Assembly (NCBI RefSeq): GCF_024713975.1
Contig: NC_091108.1
Location: 3,835,001 to 3,899,000 of the forward strand
Length of the DNA: 64,000 nt
From: Paralichthys olivaceus
Lineage: Eukaryota > Chordata > Actinopteri > Pleuronectiformes > Paralichthyidae
Direction: 5' to 3'
Under the pieces are notes generated by a model. The model was not told the origin of the DNA. It worked only from the letters and a program-made list of their open reading frames with translations, and searched no databases. A program made the translations under genes and the position numbers. Of the stretch, positions 44,889-57,110 are shown piece by piece; the first letter of the stretch is position 1; every line of letters starts with the position of its first letter.

Positions 44889-45442
44889 GCCGACAGCTAA
44901 TCAAAAGAAGTGAGGTGTGTCAGCAGCCTGTGGTTACCTGGTTACCGTGTGTGTGTGTGTGTGTGTCTCAGTAATTACAGTTGGTGTACATCAAATGTTT
45001 TTGGAATGTAAAAATTCAGATTGGTTTCTTTCATTTGCAAACACGACTGACATCTTGGAAAATGTCTATTTACACAAGGTGCCGTGTCATCTGGCTACAG
45101 CTGAACTCAATTACAGCTTCCCACACATGCAGCACAAACACAAAGGCAGCGCCGCAAAAACGATGGAGATCACGGACACATCGCCATCTCGGTTAATTCC
45201 GAAAGTTTCTGAAGAAATGCTCTGAAAATCAAGATCATAAACTAAATCATTTCTCCAAATACCAGCGATCAAATTGAAATACGACGTGTGGTTGTGGGTG
45301 TGGCCGGACTCAGAGGTTCTGTTGTGTCCTTGTTGTATCTCACACATTTTAATCAGAACGTCATCGGACTGTGTTCTTCTTCAACCACTGGGCTCCAAGC
45401 CTCTGATCACAATCAAATTACTCTCATTCTAATTTACTTGAG

Positions 45443-45600
45443 TGGTCAGAGTTAGGGGTTAGAGTTAGGGGTTATGGTCAAGTGGGGAGAGTCAAGGCGG
45501 GGGCTCAGAATCTGTGGTTAGGTTGGAGACGGTTAGGGTTCAGGCTCAGTTAAGGGTTATGGTTGAATGGTTAGAGTCAAAGCTTGGGTTGGGAGTTAGT
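45443..45600. repeat. degenerate GGTTAG-like array
   Basis: Repeated GGTTAGGG, GGTTAGAG and GGTTATGG words with varied spacing resemble a decayed telomere-like or simple array. It stops where the next minisatellite begins. Confidence 0.6.
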
Positions 45601-45611
45601 GGTTAATATTC

Positions 45612-45760
45612 GAATGGATGGATATTTGGATGTAGTGATGGATGTTTGGATGTAGTGATGGATATTTGGATAAATGTTTGGATGTATTGATGGATATTTG
45701 GATGTATTGATAGATATTTAGATGTATTGATGGATATTTGGATGGATGGATGAATGGAAA
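45612..45760. repeat. minisatellite of GGATATTTGGATGTATTGAT units
   Basis: About seven copies of a roughly 20-bp unit, with GGATG sub-repeats and substitutions between copies (TGTAGTGATGGATGTTTGGA, TGTATTGATAGATATTTAGA). Confidence 0.9.
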
Positions 45761-47761
45761 CAAATAAATCCACTTCAAAGTGTTCACTTCCTTTCGTCTA
45801 AATCTGGATATGAACCTTTAATGCAACTGCAGTCTGGGATTTGACAAATAACCTCAGAACAATAAAAACCAGGTCTCTTAATATTTCATCAGCTAATTTA
45901 GTGAGCTCTGCAGAAAGACGTCTCTCCTAAGAATTAGATTTTAAATATTTGTTTCTTTCAGCAAAGTGTTTTTGTGTAAAAAAAAAAAAAAAGAAGAAAA
46001 AAAGTCATGTCATGTAGAAGGTAGTTATTGCTTAGAAAAATAACTTCACAGCCCTGTTATAAATCTTCCAGAGAAACCACACACAGCTGCAGTAAAGCAG
46101 ATAGTAAAGGCACAATATGGGATCTGTAGTATTCTCTTCAGGAGTGTTATGGGAGTATTATATGAGGGCCAATAAAATATTATAAAGTACAACAAAGTCA
46201 TTAAAAACTCAGAGGCTCCACGGTTTCCCCGACACTTTACAGCCTCTTTGGAACCTGATCCTCTCTCCGCTGGATTCTCCCTGTGTCGTCCAAACTGCGA
46301 CGGCTCCTGTTTCCTCTGGGTGCTCCAGTTTCTGACACAATCTAAAAACATGTGGTGTCGTCTTCAGTCGTCAGAATGTGGTTTCCCCCGCACAGCGAGA
46401 GACAGCGGCTAAATTCCAGCTGTCACCCAGAAGGTGGCCTCTAGTCCGAGGCCTGTATTCATCAAACTTCTGAAAGTCGTTAACTGCAGCAAAACTAATG
46501 TAAGAGAAGGAAAGTTTGTCCCTGAGTGTGAACAATAACCTTTATTTGCTCCCACTTACAGCATCAAGTGAGAGTGTAGATTAAAAGTTTCACTTTACTC
46601 GTGTGAAATCACAGGCAAAATGAACAACACCGACTTAGCTGCATTAAAGTGAACTATGTGAAAATGTGATTTAATAAAAAAGGCTGACCTGAAGTGAAAT
46701 CTGTTTCATATTTATTCCTGTTTAACATATGAGACCGAGTGGAGCTCTTTGAAGTTTTAAGATTAATTTTAAGTCTAAATAAATGAAGAGGAGTTAAAAT
46801 GAGAGATGTTTTACCTTTATCGTTCACTTAATGTTAAATTCAACTTGTACCAGTTTGATAAACACAGCACAGGCCAAAGATATAAATTAAAACATCAAAA
46901 CAATTACATTCTTTAATGGAATTAAAAAAAAAAAAGATTGTTATTGATGGCATTACTGAGATGCAACTGACTGATAGAAATAAATAATTTGGCTCATTTC
47001 ATTAACATGGTTTCACAATTCCAACGCAGGATTGAAACTCCCTGAGGCGAAACATTTTTCTCTCCAGTTTACGCTTTGTTCACCGCGACTCTTCTGTATT
47101 CAGGTGATTCCAGCACTCGGAGGAATCAGACAGTGTATCTGCTGAGCTGAGTTCATATCTCTGCACACTGTCTCCCCACAGGAGCAGATAACATAAATAT
47201 TCTCAGACAGGATTCATTAATAAAAACAGAGCTGTCGTTCCCACAAGCACAGTCAAAAAGTATTATACTGAGAGAAAAGATACGGCCATGCAATGACTGT
47301 GACTTTTATAGACTTGTAAGGTTACTTCACTGGGACTACAGTGTCAGAACTCATATGTTTTGTTGGGTTATGGGGTTGATATGTTTTATGATGATTTACT
47401 GATTTAGAAAAACATAATGTTCATAGTTTGGTATCATATAGAATTTGTAGCTACACAGATAAAACAGGAGCTTTTTAATTCTCTCAGGAGTTGGTAGAGA
47501 CCAAAGACCGAGCTGAAAGTATTTTGTGTTGTTTTATGTTGTTTGTTGTAAACACTTTGTTCCTTGTGTTCAAATTTATAATGTTGATTTGTTATGATTA
47601 CTATCATTATTATAATCATCATTGTTTTTGAATGATAAATTATTATAATATGAATATTTGGAAACTTTCTTAGCTTAAGATCTCAAGGTTCAGATTCCTC
47701 CCTGTTTATTTTCCACATTATTGTAACTTTAATTAATAGATAAAGCACATTGTGTTTATGA

Positions 47762-47806
<45 letters not shown>

Positions 47807-47870
47807 CATTATGGTTTATGAAATAAAAGAATAAAGTACATTGTGTTTATGAAATAAATAAATAAATAGA

Positions 47871-47905
<35 letters not shown>

Positions 47906-47992
47906 AGCACATCGTGGTTTCTAGCAGACCATGATGAAGACTCTCCCTGACATGATGATGATGATGATGATGATGAAGAAGAAGAAGAAGCT
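47762..47992. repeat. cluster of tetra- and trinucleotide repeats before ST6GALNAC3
   Basis: (AATC)n at 47762-47806, (AAAT)n with a few interruptions at 47851-47906, and (ATG)n then (AAG)n at 47954-47990. Together they produce long spurious open frames on the - strand. Confidence 0.95.
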
Positions 47993-48339
47993 GAAGTGAG
48001 GAGGAAACCAGCGGCGGTCACGTGACTGAGAGGGGGCGGGACTGTGCGTCTGTGCCGGCCAGTAGCGGAGCAGCGTCGGTGCTGGTCCCGGCAGCTCCAC
48101 CGGAGAAAAAAAAAAAAAAGCCCCGAGAGAGGAGACGAATAACGGAACCCACCGACGTTCATGGAGCCGATCACCGCAGCTCGACCGCCCGCGTCTGCGT
48201 CTCCTCCTCCTCCTCCTCCTCCTCCTGCGGGGCGCTCGTGACTCCGTGCGTTTGGACACGGCCGCGGTGATCGATGTGTGTTTCGGGGGAGAAGCGGACG
48301 AATCCACAGCGGTCCACCATTGTCGGCGTAGAAATAAGA
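47993..48339 (+). promoter_or_regulatory. ST6GALNAC3 CpG-rich promoter and 5' UTR
   Basis: This GC- and CpG-rich stretch stands out from its AT-rich surroundings. It contains the palindrome GTCACGTGAC (48017-48026, a USF/TFEB-type E-box), a GC box GGGGGCGGG (48032-48040) and CTCCTCCTCC runs (about 48200). The transcript start is not determined. The ATG at 48340 has a strong Kozak context (A at -3, G at +4). Confidence 0.6.
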
Positions 48340-48357
48340 ATGGCCTGGATGTGGAAG
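48340..48357 (+). CDS. st6galnac3: first coding exon of a likely ST6GALNAC3 (partial)
   Basis: The exon ATGGCCTGGATGTGGAAG encodes MAWMWK and is followed directly by the strong donor GTGAGT. Human ST6GALNAC3 begins MACILK, and as I recall its first coding exon ends at the same place, after six codons; the gene lies beyond RABGGTB in human too. The enzyme is a Golgi type II membrane sialyltransferase that adds alpha-2,6-linked sialic acid to GalNAc of sialyl-T and ganglioside acceptors. Only the cytoplasmic N-terminus is here. Exon 2, with the membrane anchor and the rest, is not in the window, so identity rests on six codons, the splice site, the CpG promoter and synteny. Confidence 0.6.
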
Positions 48358-48531
48358 GTGAGTGGGTCCCTCTCTCTGTCCGTCACTCATCTGCGTGGAC
48401 GAGAGGAGAACAGGAGGATGAAGGAGGAGAGGAGGAGGAGGAGGAGGTGTTGACGTGGTCGGAGCTGGACTGAGACAGATGTGAAGCAGGAAGCTGAGCA
48501 GCTGGATGACACAATCAACCTCTGCTTCTGC

Positions 48532-48534
<3 letters not shown>

Positions 48535-48568
<34 letters not shown>

Positions 48569-48683
48569 CTTCTGCTTCTACACCGAGTGTGACGTTTATT
48601 TTGTGTGTCTGTGCAGAGGAGACGTGACACAGAGGGAGGCAGGGCCTTGTTTGTGTTGTGCATTCAGCCCATGTGTGTGTGTT

Positions 48684-48739
<56 letters not shown>
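48535..48739. repeat. two long (GT)n runs in ST6GALNAC3 intron 1
   Basis: (GT)n at 48535-48567 and 48673-48739, the second about 33 units long. A third run lies at 49556-49599, between units of the tandem triplication. Confidence 0.95.
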
Positions 48740-48742
<3 letters not shown>

Positions 48743-48820
48743 AGATGTTGCAGGCCAGCATCCTCCATGACGTGTTCAGGTGTTGAGATGATGTCAGGAG
48801 TTTAGAAAGCCTTGCAGAGG

Positions 48821-49554
48821 GTGTGTTCACAGATGAGGAGAAAGTTACTGGAAACTCCCTCACACTGACTCCCCCTCTCCCCCCCCTCCCTCTTTCATTT
48901 GGATGATGTACAGATTTACAGATGTGGACATCCAAACATTCTGCCAGATGTGTAGTTCATCCTACATGACATTAAACACGCAAATGTGGGATTAGTTACA
49001 GCTGCAACTAACAATTTCCTTCACGGTCGAGTCATTTATCGATTAAGATCCATAGATTTTTCCAAATTAAATATCGTGACAGGTGAAGAAATTCCCAAAA
49101 AGCTCAAGGTGACACGTTCAGATGGTTTGTTACGTCTGATCGACAGAAAACAAATCCATAAAACATTATAGGAGAGAAAAGTATAATAGTTTAAAACTGA
49201 GAAACACAGAAACTAAAAGATAATCAGCTAATCATGATGTAATAATCTATGAGATACATGACTTCAATCTACTTTCTTACTTCACTGTGTTCACAGATGA
49301 GGAGAAAGTTCATGAAAAGTCCCTCAGATGTTTAGTTCATCACCAGCAGCAACTATTTCCTACATCTGTTGAATAATCCATCAGTAATATGTCAAAACCG
49401 TGAAAATGTTTATGTCTGATCAACATTATAAAAACAATTTGTAGTGAAAGGAGACGAGCAGCACGGCTTCAAACTGAGAAACTGTTTGGTTTCTAAAAAC
49501 AAAAAGATAATCAGCTAAAGATGTTCTAATAGACTTTTAAAGACTTTCTTACTT

Positions 49555-49599
<45 letters not shown>

Positions 49600-49990
49600 C
49601 ACAGATGAGGAGAAGGTTCTTCACACTGACTCCCGCCCGCCTCCTCTTCTGTTTTCAGTTAATTTAATTGAGGTCGTTTACAGATATACAGATGTTGACA
49701 ACCACACACACACACTGCCAGAGCCAGATGTGTAGTTCATCATATGACGCAAAACAACTCCATCTCCATTATCCGTAAATCTGCCAAAAGATTTCTCAAT
49801 TAAATGTCAGTAAATTGTGAAAAAAAGTTCAAGGTGACGTCTTCAGAAAGTCTGACAAACTTTATAAAAACTAATATATTACATTTATTGTGAAAATAGA
49901 GGAAAGCAGCATCATTTTTTTTTTCCTTCGGGCCAAACTAATGCTGGATTGTTGAGACCAAAAGTAATTTGTCTCTGCTGATATTATAAA
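48821..49990. repeat. diverged tandem triplication in ST6GALNAC3 intron 1
   Basis: The word GTGTTCACAGATGAGGAGAA starts three units at about 48821, 49288 and 49598. Each continues with a CCCTCACACTGACTCCC-like part, GATGTGTAGTTCATC (or GATGTTTAGTTCATC), and then a copy of the TTAATCGATTA-type dispersed repeat (CAAGGTGACACGTTCAGA, CAAGGTGACGTCTTCAGA) and AAAAGATAATCAGCTAA. Units are about 310-470 bp. Unit 2 is the shortest. Both (GT)n runs sit just before units. Confidence 0.75.
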
Positions 49991-51309
49991 TATATATTTT
50001 TACATTAATGCAAACCATGAACTGAACCTTCTTTTGGTAAGGGAGCTTTATATTTTCATTATTTCAGAATGTGAAAAGTCGTCAAAGGGACCTTTCATTG
50101 TGGAAAAGTTGACTTGTTGGTTCTTTCAGTTTTCTTCTTGTGGACAAACCACAGAATCGTTCAATCATATCTTTGTGGTTTCTCTTCTGCATTTTCTGTT
50201 TTCTTATCAGCCGACGTACGTCTGTGCCAGTAATGATTTACTGTATGTGTAATGATAAAGTACTTGCTGATGACATTGGTTCTACTTTTCATCCCCCAAC
50301 TTCCCATCAAGGCACAATTGATCAACTGCCACCGAACTCATTTTTTAAAAACCCAAACATGTGTTTCAAACACTGAACTTTTGCCATCAGGGATTCTCTT
50401 TTATTCACAAAGGTGTATTTTCTCAGGTTTAATCTCAATATGTATCAATAATATGAGCAGTTCTTCAGTTGTATGAACTCACCAGCCTGCGTCTGTATAA
50501 TTCATGACACTGAGAGTAGCTTTGCTCGATCTCTGCCACTTAGTTGATGTCTTTAATTGGTGAGAGGCCAGCAGAGGGATGTCTGACGTGCAGGTTCCCT
50601 CTGTTAGCTCGTGTTTTTAATTGGAAGCTGTTCATGCGTGAAGAACTGTGCTCGAGCTGGAAAAGGCCGCGGCCGTCGTCATAGTTCAGGGTGAGCTCTT
50701 CCATCACTTCTCATCAGAAGATGTGAAGCTGCTGTTACTCTCATAACCACACATGGCAGAACGAGGCCAGAGTTTCTGTGACGGGTTCGTGCAGGTTCAC
50801 ATGAGGCAGAAAGACAACACAACACAAAACAACACAACACAACACACACACACAAAGAAGATTTCTGATTATTTCATGCATGTTTACCCAGAGACACAGT
50901 CATTCCTGAGTGTTGTTGACAGGGATGGGAGGTTTCAGGGAGTGTCCCAGTTGTTGAGAGTCTCAGGGATGAATGGCACCTCTCTGAATCCCTCGTGTGA
51001 TTGTGTTACAGCAGAAGACAGACTGATAAAAAGTGCCCTGCCACAGCTTTTAGAGAAAGCACAGACAGGATGTCGAATGAGGCTGGTTCAAATCAAATCC
51101 CCTCTCAGATTTCCCTTTGTCCCACTTTATCTGTTTCCCCCTTTTCACTGAGGTCAACATGAGAAATGAGAGAATCCATTGTTTTACAGTTTCCTGCAAT
51201 GACTGTCATTTATTTTAATAATCAGTGATAATAGTTTAATAGATTCCTTCATAAGATAATTATAACTTGAAGCTATGATTTAAATAACTTTACTGCAGAG
51301 GTTTAGTTT

Positions 51310-52260
51310 TAGTTTTAAAGGTGTGTTGTGCGTTCTCATCGTTGTTTCCTCACTAGCTCTACCTCTTCACTTCATGGAGGCCCATCATCAAGCTAACCAA
51401 ACTTAGCAACTGAGCCGTCTGGAGAGAAACATAGTAGTAGTAGTGAAATCTATTGAATATTAAAAATGTTTTAGTGTAGGAGAGAGGACTTAAGGTTTGT
51501 AGCGAAAAGCCCAAATTCATGCTTCTACGTTGAAGGTACGCGCGTAGCCTCCGCACGGGGCCGGGCATTCACAGTTGTTCGCAGGTGTATGAGAGATGCG
51601 CTGCAATTAAACCACCGAAACGCTAGTGGCAGTAGAGTGTCCATGTTGCTGTTGAGTGTCTTCCGGTTTCTGGCTCGTTTCAAATTCTCTGGCATCTCTG
51701 TTTACTTCAGAACAGTGGAGAGTGTTATTAAGCACCGTGTCAGAGCTGATGGATGTCGATTCACACGTGGAGGGGACGGTAGAACTTGGCCTGTTGCATC
51801 ATTGGGTCAGTGAACTGTCAAAAAATCCAGAAAGTTTTTACCAACCATGTCAGTCTCTTCGTTGACCATCTAGTAAACTAACTCTTACTTGGTTCAACTA
51901 AACAGATTATTGGTTTTGTACTTAAACATAACAAATGACTTCTATTGTTTCTAAGTTTGAGTTTTATTGTTTTGGCCATTTGGGGGCAGTAGAAGCAAGT
52001 TGATGTATCATTATTCTCTACTATTTTCACCAGCTAGTTGCTAACTGTGTACGTCTGCTGTGTGGCTGCACAGTGTGTAGTGTACAGAGGATATTTACGG
52101 CTCTTTTGTTGGAAGCAGCCGCAGATGAAAACAATGCAAAGAAAGGCTTTGTCTTTTGCTCGGCTGTTGCCATCGATTCTTTAAACCCATTGAGCCAACA
52201 CGCTACCATTTAAGCTTGTAGCTGCTTTATTATGGTAATGTAACCTACATCTGTTGTGCA
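51310..52260. mobile_element. possible non-autonomous DNA transposon
   Basis: A block unlike its surroundings, with CpG-containing sequence (GGTACGCGCGTAGCCTCCGC at about 51537) and phrases such as AACGCTAGTGGCAGTAGAG and GGCCATTTGGGGGCAGTAG that recall teleost MITEs. I could not define its ends or a target duplication, so extent and class are uncertain. Confidence 0.3.
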
Positions 52261-55200
52261 GCCACATTCACACACACACACACACACACACACTGCTGTG
52301 GAGGGTTAGTGTATTTATAGTGGTAACCAAGGGTGATAACCTCCCTTCAGATCTGGCATTAATCCACAGTTGAGGTAGGAACTGGGCCAGAGGGCTGACC
52401 CTTCAATCACACACGGAATGTTATCAACATCTGGGAGGACTTAAAGCTGGACTTGATCCTGCTATGTGTTTTAGGTCATATTGTTCAGGTGCTCACTAAT
52501 CCTGGGTGGGTTGATCATGCGCCACTCGGTCATTTCCGTGTCTGTTCCCGATTTGGACAAAATACAAAGAAGAGACAAACCAGAGTTTAATGAAAGAGCT
52601 GATTTTGTAACCTACAAATTAAGTTCCACTTTGTAATTGCAGTCCTGGTCAGCGGCATAAAATTACATGTCACCGGCAAATGAACCACCGCTTCTATTTT
52701 TCTACTGTTCTGTCACGTTCTCACAAGAACTTTTTAAAGCGCTGACATCAATTTCAAAGTTTTATGCTTAAATTAGTCAAGAACAAGAGTTCAGAATCAA
52801 TATTGATGGAAGACGAGAGTTATTCATCGTGCATCGTTCCAGACTTCAGGAGAAAATACAAACTGGTTTTACTCAATATAGTAAAACTTTTAACTGCATT
52901 TTTTTAAAGTGGAGATCGACTTAAAGTGCAAATGAGTGAATCATTTCAAAAGCATTTCCATAGAATGGTTCCTCGTCTTCGATCCAAACGATTTTTACTT
53001 TCAATATAGTTTTATGCTGTTTACCAGAACTGATGTTTGACTCCAACAACAAACCAAAGCTTCAACTTGCCTTTCTGTTTTGAAAAAGAACTGAAATAAT
53101 GAGAGAGAGCCTTTAGTGATGTCTTCACTTTGCATGTTAAACAATAGAAAACCTGTCAAAAAGTTGATTAAAGTTATAGATATGATGAAGAAAACCTGTT
53201 TTAGAAGTTGAAACCAGTTGAGTTGAGTTGAAGACTCATTTCCTCTCATCAGCCTGTGTTTTGAGCCTCTGGTTTTATTCTATTACTGAGAAAAGACATT
53301 GTAATGATTTGGATCAGAGGAATATTTTTCTTAATCATTTCATTAATTGTCTCATGCTGCTTCTAAATTATCCTCAATCTCTGTGGGGGTCCAAACAGAA
53401 AGAAATACTGTTAAACTTTCCTCCAGCACCGATTTATTGTGGCTCTCACATTAATACCAGTGTCTGTCAATCTCTTTGGAAGCATAATTATTAGATAATG
53501 AGACGGCGTCCGTGTTTGTTTTGAGCTTCACCTGTCTGATCCGACTGCAGCGCACACACGTTCAGCCGCTCGTGTTGCTTCTTCTTCAGGGATTAAAGGG
53601 TCACTCACCCTTTTAGGATTAAGACTCGGCCTTTTCAACACCTCACTTTCCACTCAGATGTGTCCTCCTACTTGTAGATAAAGACTGAGCGACTGCCTGA
53701 GTTCTTTCACGGCAATCTGCAAGACAGAGCGGCCAAGTCGACAGATCGTTGTTGGTCAGATGGCGTCATCCGGCCTTGAGGAGCGCGTGGACGAAATCTG
53801 GAGTTTTGTACTAGAACATGATCCAGGAGGCGATTTGCCAACCTTCTGCAGCGAGGAAATGACAAACACCGGATGGACTTCACACAGTGTATGTATGACA
53901 GAGTGACTCATGGTTGCTTAGTCTGTGTGAAATGAGATGTAGTCTGATGCTCCATTGAACCACTCTGTGTTTGGTTTATGGTGGAGGAGGATACTGCTAT
54001 TTTTCCAAGGTGGCAAGAAAACAGATTGAATAAGATATTTTTCAGGTTTTTTTGTGCACTTTCTTAACTTAGAATCGTGGGAAATGCTCATATCTTCACG
54101 TCTTGTGGAGTCTGCAACGGATTGTTCATCGGACAAAATAAAAAAGATCTAATCTCGGCTTTTAGTAAATTGTATCGAGCATCTTCTTTGCTTTTATGTT
54201 GTGAATTGAGAAAGTGAATTGATATTTGTGAGTTGCTGCCCTGATCAAAATAAACTTTATTCTTTTCCGTGCGTGTTTATATTATTCGACCACTTTTTTG
54301 TATCATAGTGAAGAGAATAATAACATTAATGCAAATTAAAAGAAACTACTACACTATATAAACTAAAACTTTGTATGAAATATTCTGCACAATCTCTTTC
54401 CTCCCTGTTGCACTTTCAGGACCCATAATCACAAATTCCAACTTTTAGAAGCGTTTATGTTCTCGGTTTGTGTTGATTTCCTCACATGAAATATTTACAG
54501 AGTCATACAACTCCCAGCCAGTTGGATTCATTTGAGGGTGTTGCACCATTGCTGGATTACATTTGGCAAGCCCCCCCCTGCACATTGTATACTTGGCAAG
54601 GCCCGAGAGCTTGATGTACTCCTGGCAAGGCCTTACTGCTCATTGGCACAGGGGTGATCCAAAGCCCCAGTAGAGACGGAGCAGGCGGCAGAGGCCATGT
54701 TTGATAAGGACTTACGCTCTCTGTAGACTCGGATGGGGCTTAGAAATACTGTGAAAATAAGTCATACAGAATCAAAAGGGGCAGCAGGAGGTGTCAAGAG
54801 CCAGTGGGATCACTGGGCGTAAACTTGAAGCAATGGTTCAAGTGTTTGCTTCTTGTCCACACTGAATTCTGTGTAACTGGAGTAGTGCTTGTTTGGGTGG
54901 ACCTGATCGTGTCCTCTTAGCTTCTTGTAGGCCAGGGATGGTAAAATCTTTATTTGGAGAATCAATTTTAGTACCATAGTTTTATAAAATCCTGTTTTAA
55001 AGCCTCTAGGTCACGTCTTGCATCCCTGTCGTACTTTCAAACTTTTCCAAACTTTAAGAAAGTCCAATTCAATCCAGGATGGATGCATCAGAATCGCAGA
55101 ATATCCTTGATCACCCGGTCGCGCCGCTGTAACCTTTCATGTATTTTCTCACTCAGCTCTTCCAGACAGTGAGGCGTTTGGTTGTTACCCCGACTAACGG

Positions 55201-56734
55201 CTGATTTTTGCGCAGCTCGCCTTGAGCTTTCCGCACTCCGCCCCTGAACCGAGCCTCTGAGCAGGCAGAAAATCCCCGTAATTGCATTAGTGTTGTTCGA
55301 CTGCAAACTCTGCCGCGCCCGCTCCCTCCAGACCGGCTTTTTTACTTTGACAAATTGCCTTGACATGTTTGGATTTATTTTCATTCCGTTGCAAAATTGC
55401 AGATGACAAATACAGCATCAGACATCCTTGACGAATATCTGAGCGTTGATCCACTCTCCTCTTCTCTCTCTTTATTGAAGTGTCAGGTTGCGACATGAAG
55501 TCAGTGAGGTGCTCAGTGGGAGCCAGGTGTGGTCATAGTATGGGCCCCTTCCTGAGGGCTCTTGACCAAGCCATCTAATAAAAGGTTTCAGTGCCAGCGT
55601 TATTATCCCCGGTGGAAGCCTGGCGGTGCTCGGGGCGCCAGCGCCGGGAGGCTGATTGCCTCTGTGAACTGAAGAGGTTGACAGACACAAATAGAGCCTG
55701 GCGGTTAAGTGAGGACATTAAATAAAGTGCAGTTTTTTTCATGAAATATAATCCCCCTATCTGCTTTTATTCTCATCTGTGCCCTGGAACTTTGTGTTGT
55801 TGTGGTCGTAATGAAAAAAGGGACTGGGCAGCTGTTCAAAATGCCACTGTGCACTCTGGGTGATATTGTATCTGCTCAGTGAGCCTGCTGTTGTTTCACC
55901 CCAGTGTGTTGGTGTTCGTGATGGTTCCGATGCTCCAGATTTGCACTTTGGCATCTTATTCATCTCCCTGATGGCCGCAGGTGTTTGTTGCTGCTTGTGT
56001 TTTTTGTTGTCGACTCTAACACTGCTGCCACCACCCCCCCGGACCCTGACCCACACAAACACGTTTAATCTGCCAACACAGTGCAGCAGCACCACCGAGA
56101 CCCGAGAGATTCTGCAAACTTTGCGTTTCTCCCTGAACAAACACCTGCGTGTGCCACACAGCGGGGATTTTCTGCTTCAGCTGCACTGTTGTCATGAGTT
56201 TCATAATGTTGTTATTCAAACTGTCACAGATTAAAATCATTGTTACGCTTTTCTGATTGAAAACCGCAAAGAAACATTTGCAGCCCGGAACGAAGTCAGT
56301 TAAAAATTTGACGTTTAAGTGAGAGAAACGTGACATAAATAGGTCTAAATATATACATATACTGTATATATATATATTTGAAGATATAGAAGATATAGAG
56401 AATACTGTATTTTTCAATAATATATAAATACAGTTCGAGCTTTCTTTGGGTCTTAGTTTGCTTGTGTCGAGAGCTAACTCAGGTTTGGGTTGAGAAGTTT
56501 TGTTTCATAGATGTGAAAGCTTCAGCAGTTACCCGGCAGACATGCTCTAAAGAAACACAATCAAGTTGCATTGTGGGAATTGTAGAAACCATCATTTCTG
56601 GAGCTTGAAGAACACGGGACCAAAAGTCAAGATATCTCAGCCTCTGCAGCTTTAATTCTGACCTTTCTTTTTGGCCGACTCTGGGAATGAGCCTGTCTTT
56701 CGGGTGTTCTTCCAGTGTGATGCAGACTGAAGTA
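52261..56734. other. ST6GALNAC3 intron 1, no recognised feature
   Basis: A (CA)n run at 52267-52293 and a short TA-rich stretch at about 56350-56380. The rest shows neither exon-like sequence nor a known repeat. Confidence 0.4.
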
Positions 56735-57110
56735 TTTTAACAACTTTTGGATGGATTGGACCGAACAGATGTTCATGGTTCCCAGAGGATTAATCCTAAT
56801 ACCAGTGGATCTCTCTGACTTTTTCCTTCAGAGCCATTATGAGGTTGACAAATGGGTTATTATGCAGTTTGCTGCAAACTTTCATATTCTCTTCAGAATG
56901 ATTTCTAATCAGTGCTTTCTTTCTGTCTAATGTCAGATTTTTAATTTGTCCATCACCGGATTTTGACCAGAAATAATTACATTCCCATCAGCCTCAGCTC
57001 TACTCCGCGTTTCATGCTAATGAACAAATATTGGCATATTAAAATGTGCTTATAGTGAGCATGGTAAACATTGTCGGCATGTTAGTATTCTGATTGTAGC
57101 AAAGTACACT
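56735..57110 (+). mobile_element. common teleost 'TTGGATGGATTG' repeat, large copy
   Basis: Matches from memory, in order: CAACTTTTGGATGGATTGGA, CAGATGTTCATGGTTCCCAG, AATTACATTCCCATCAGCCT, CAGCTCTACTCCGCGTTTCA, TGCTAATGAACAAATATTGG and GAGCATGGTAAACATTGTCG. This order is that of one of the most abundant teleost dispersed repeats (internal phrase ACATTCCCATCAGCCTCAGC). The copy is diverged and has no coding content. Confidence 0.75.

Larger units (their letters stand above)
44889..47760. other. intergenic stretch with simple repeats
   Basis: Contains (GT)n at 44948-44966, a GGTTAG-like degenerate array (45443-45600), a 20-bp minisatellite (45612-45760) and an A run at 45979-45992. No gene is recognised. 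Confidence 0.45.

Noticed and set aside
47809-48935. Long - strand open frames (284 and 182 codons)
   Set aside because: Built from (AAAT)n, (ATG)n, (AAG)n, (GT)n and the CpG promoter; low-complexity products with no splice logic.
53500-53900. Exon-like stretch with ATGGCGTCATCCGG in ST6GALNAC3 intron 1
   Set aside because: The frame after the ATG shows no known domain and no convincing donor or promoter; not supportable.
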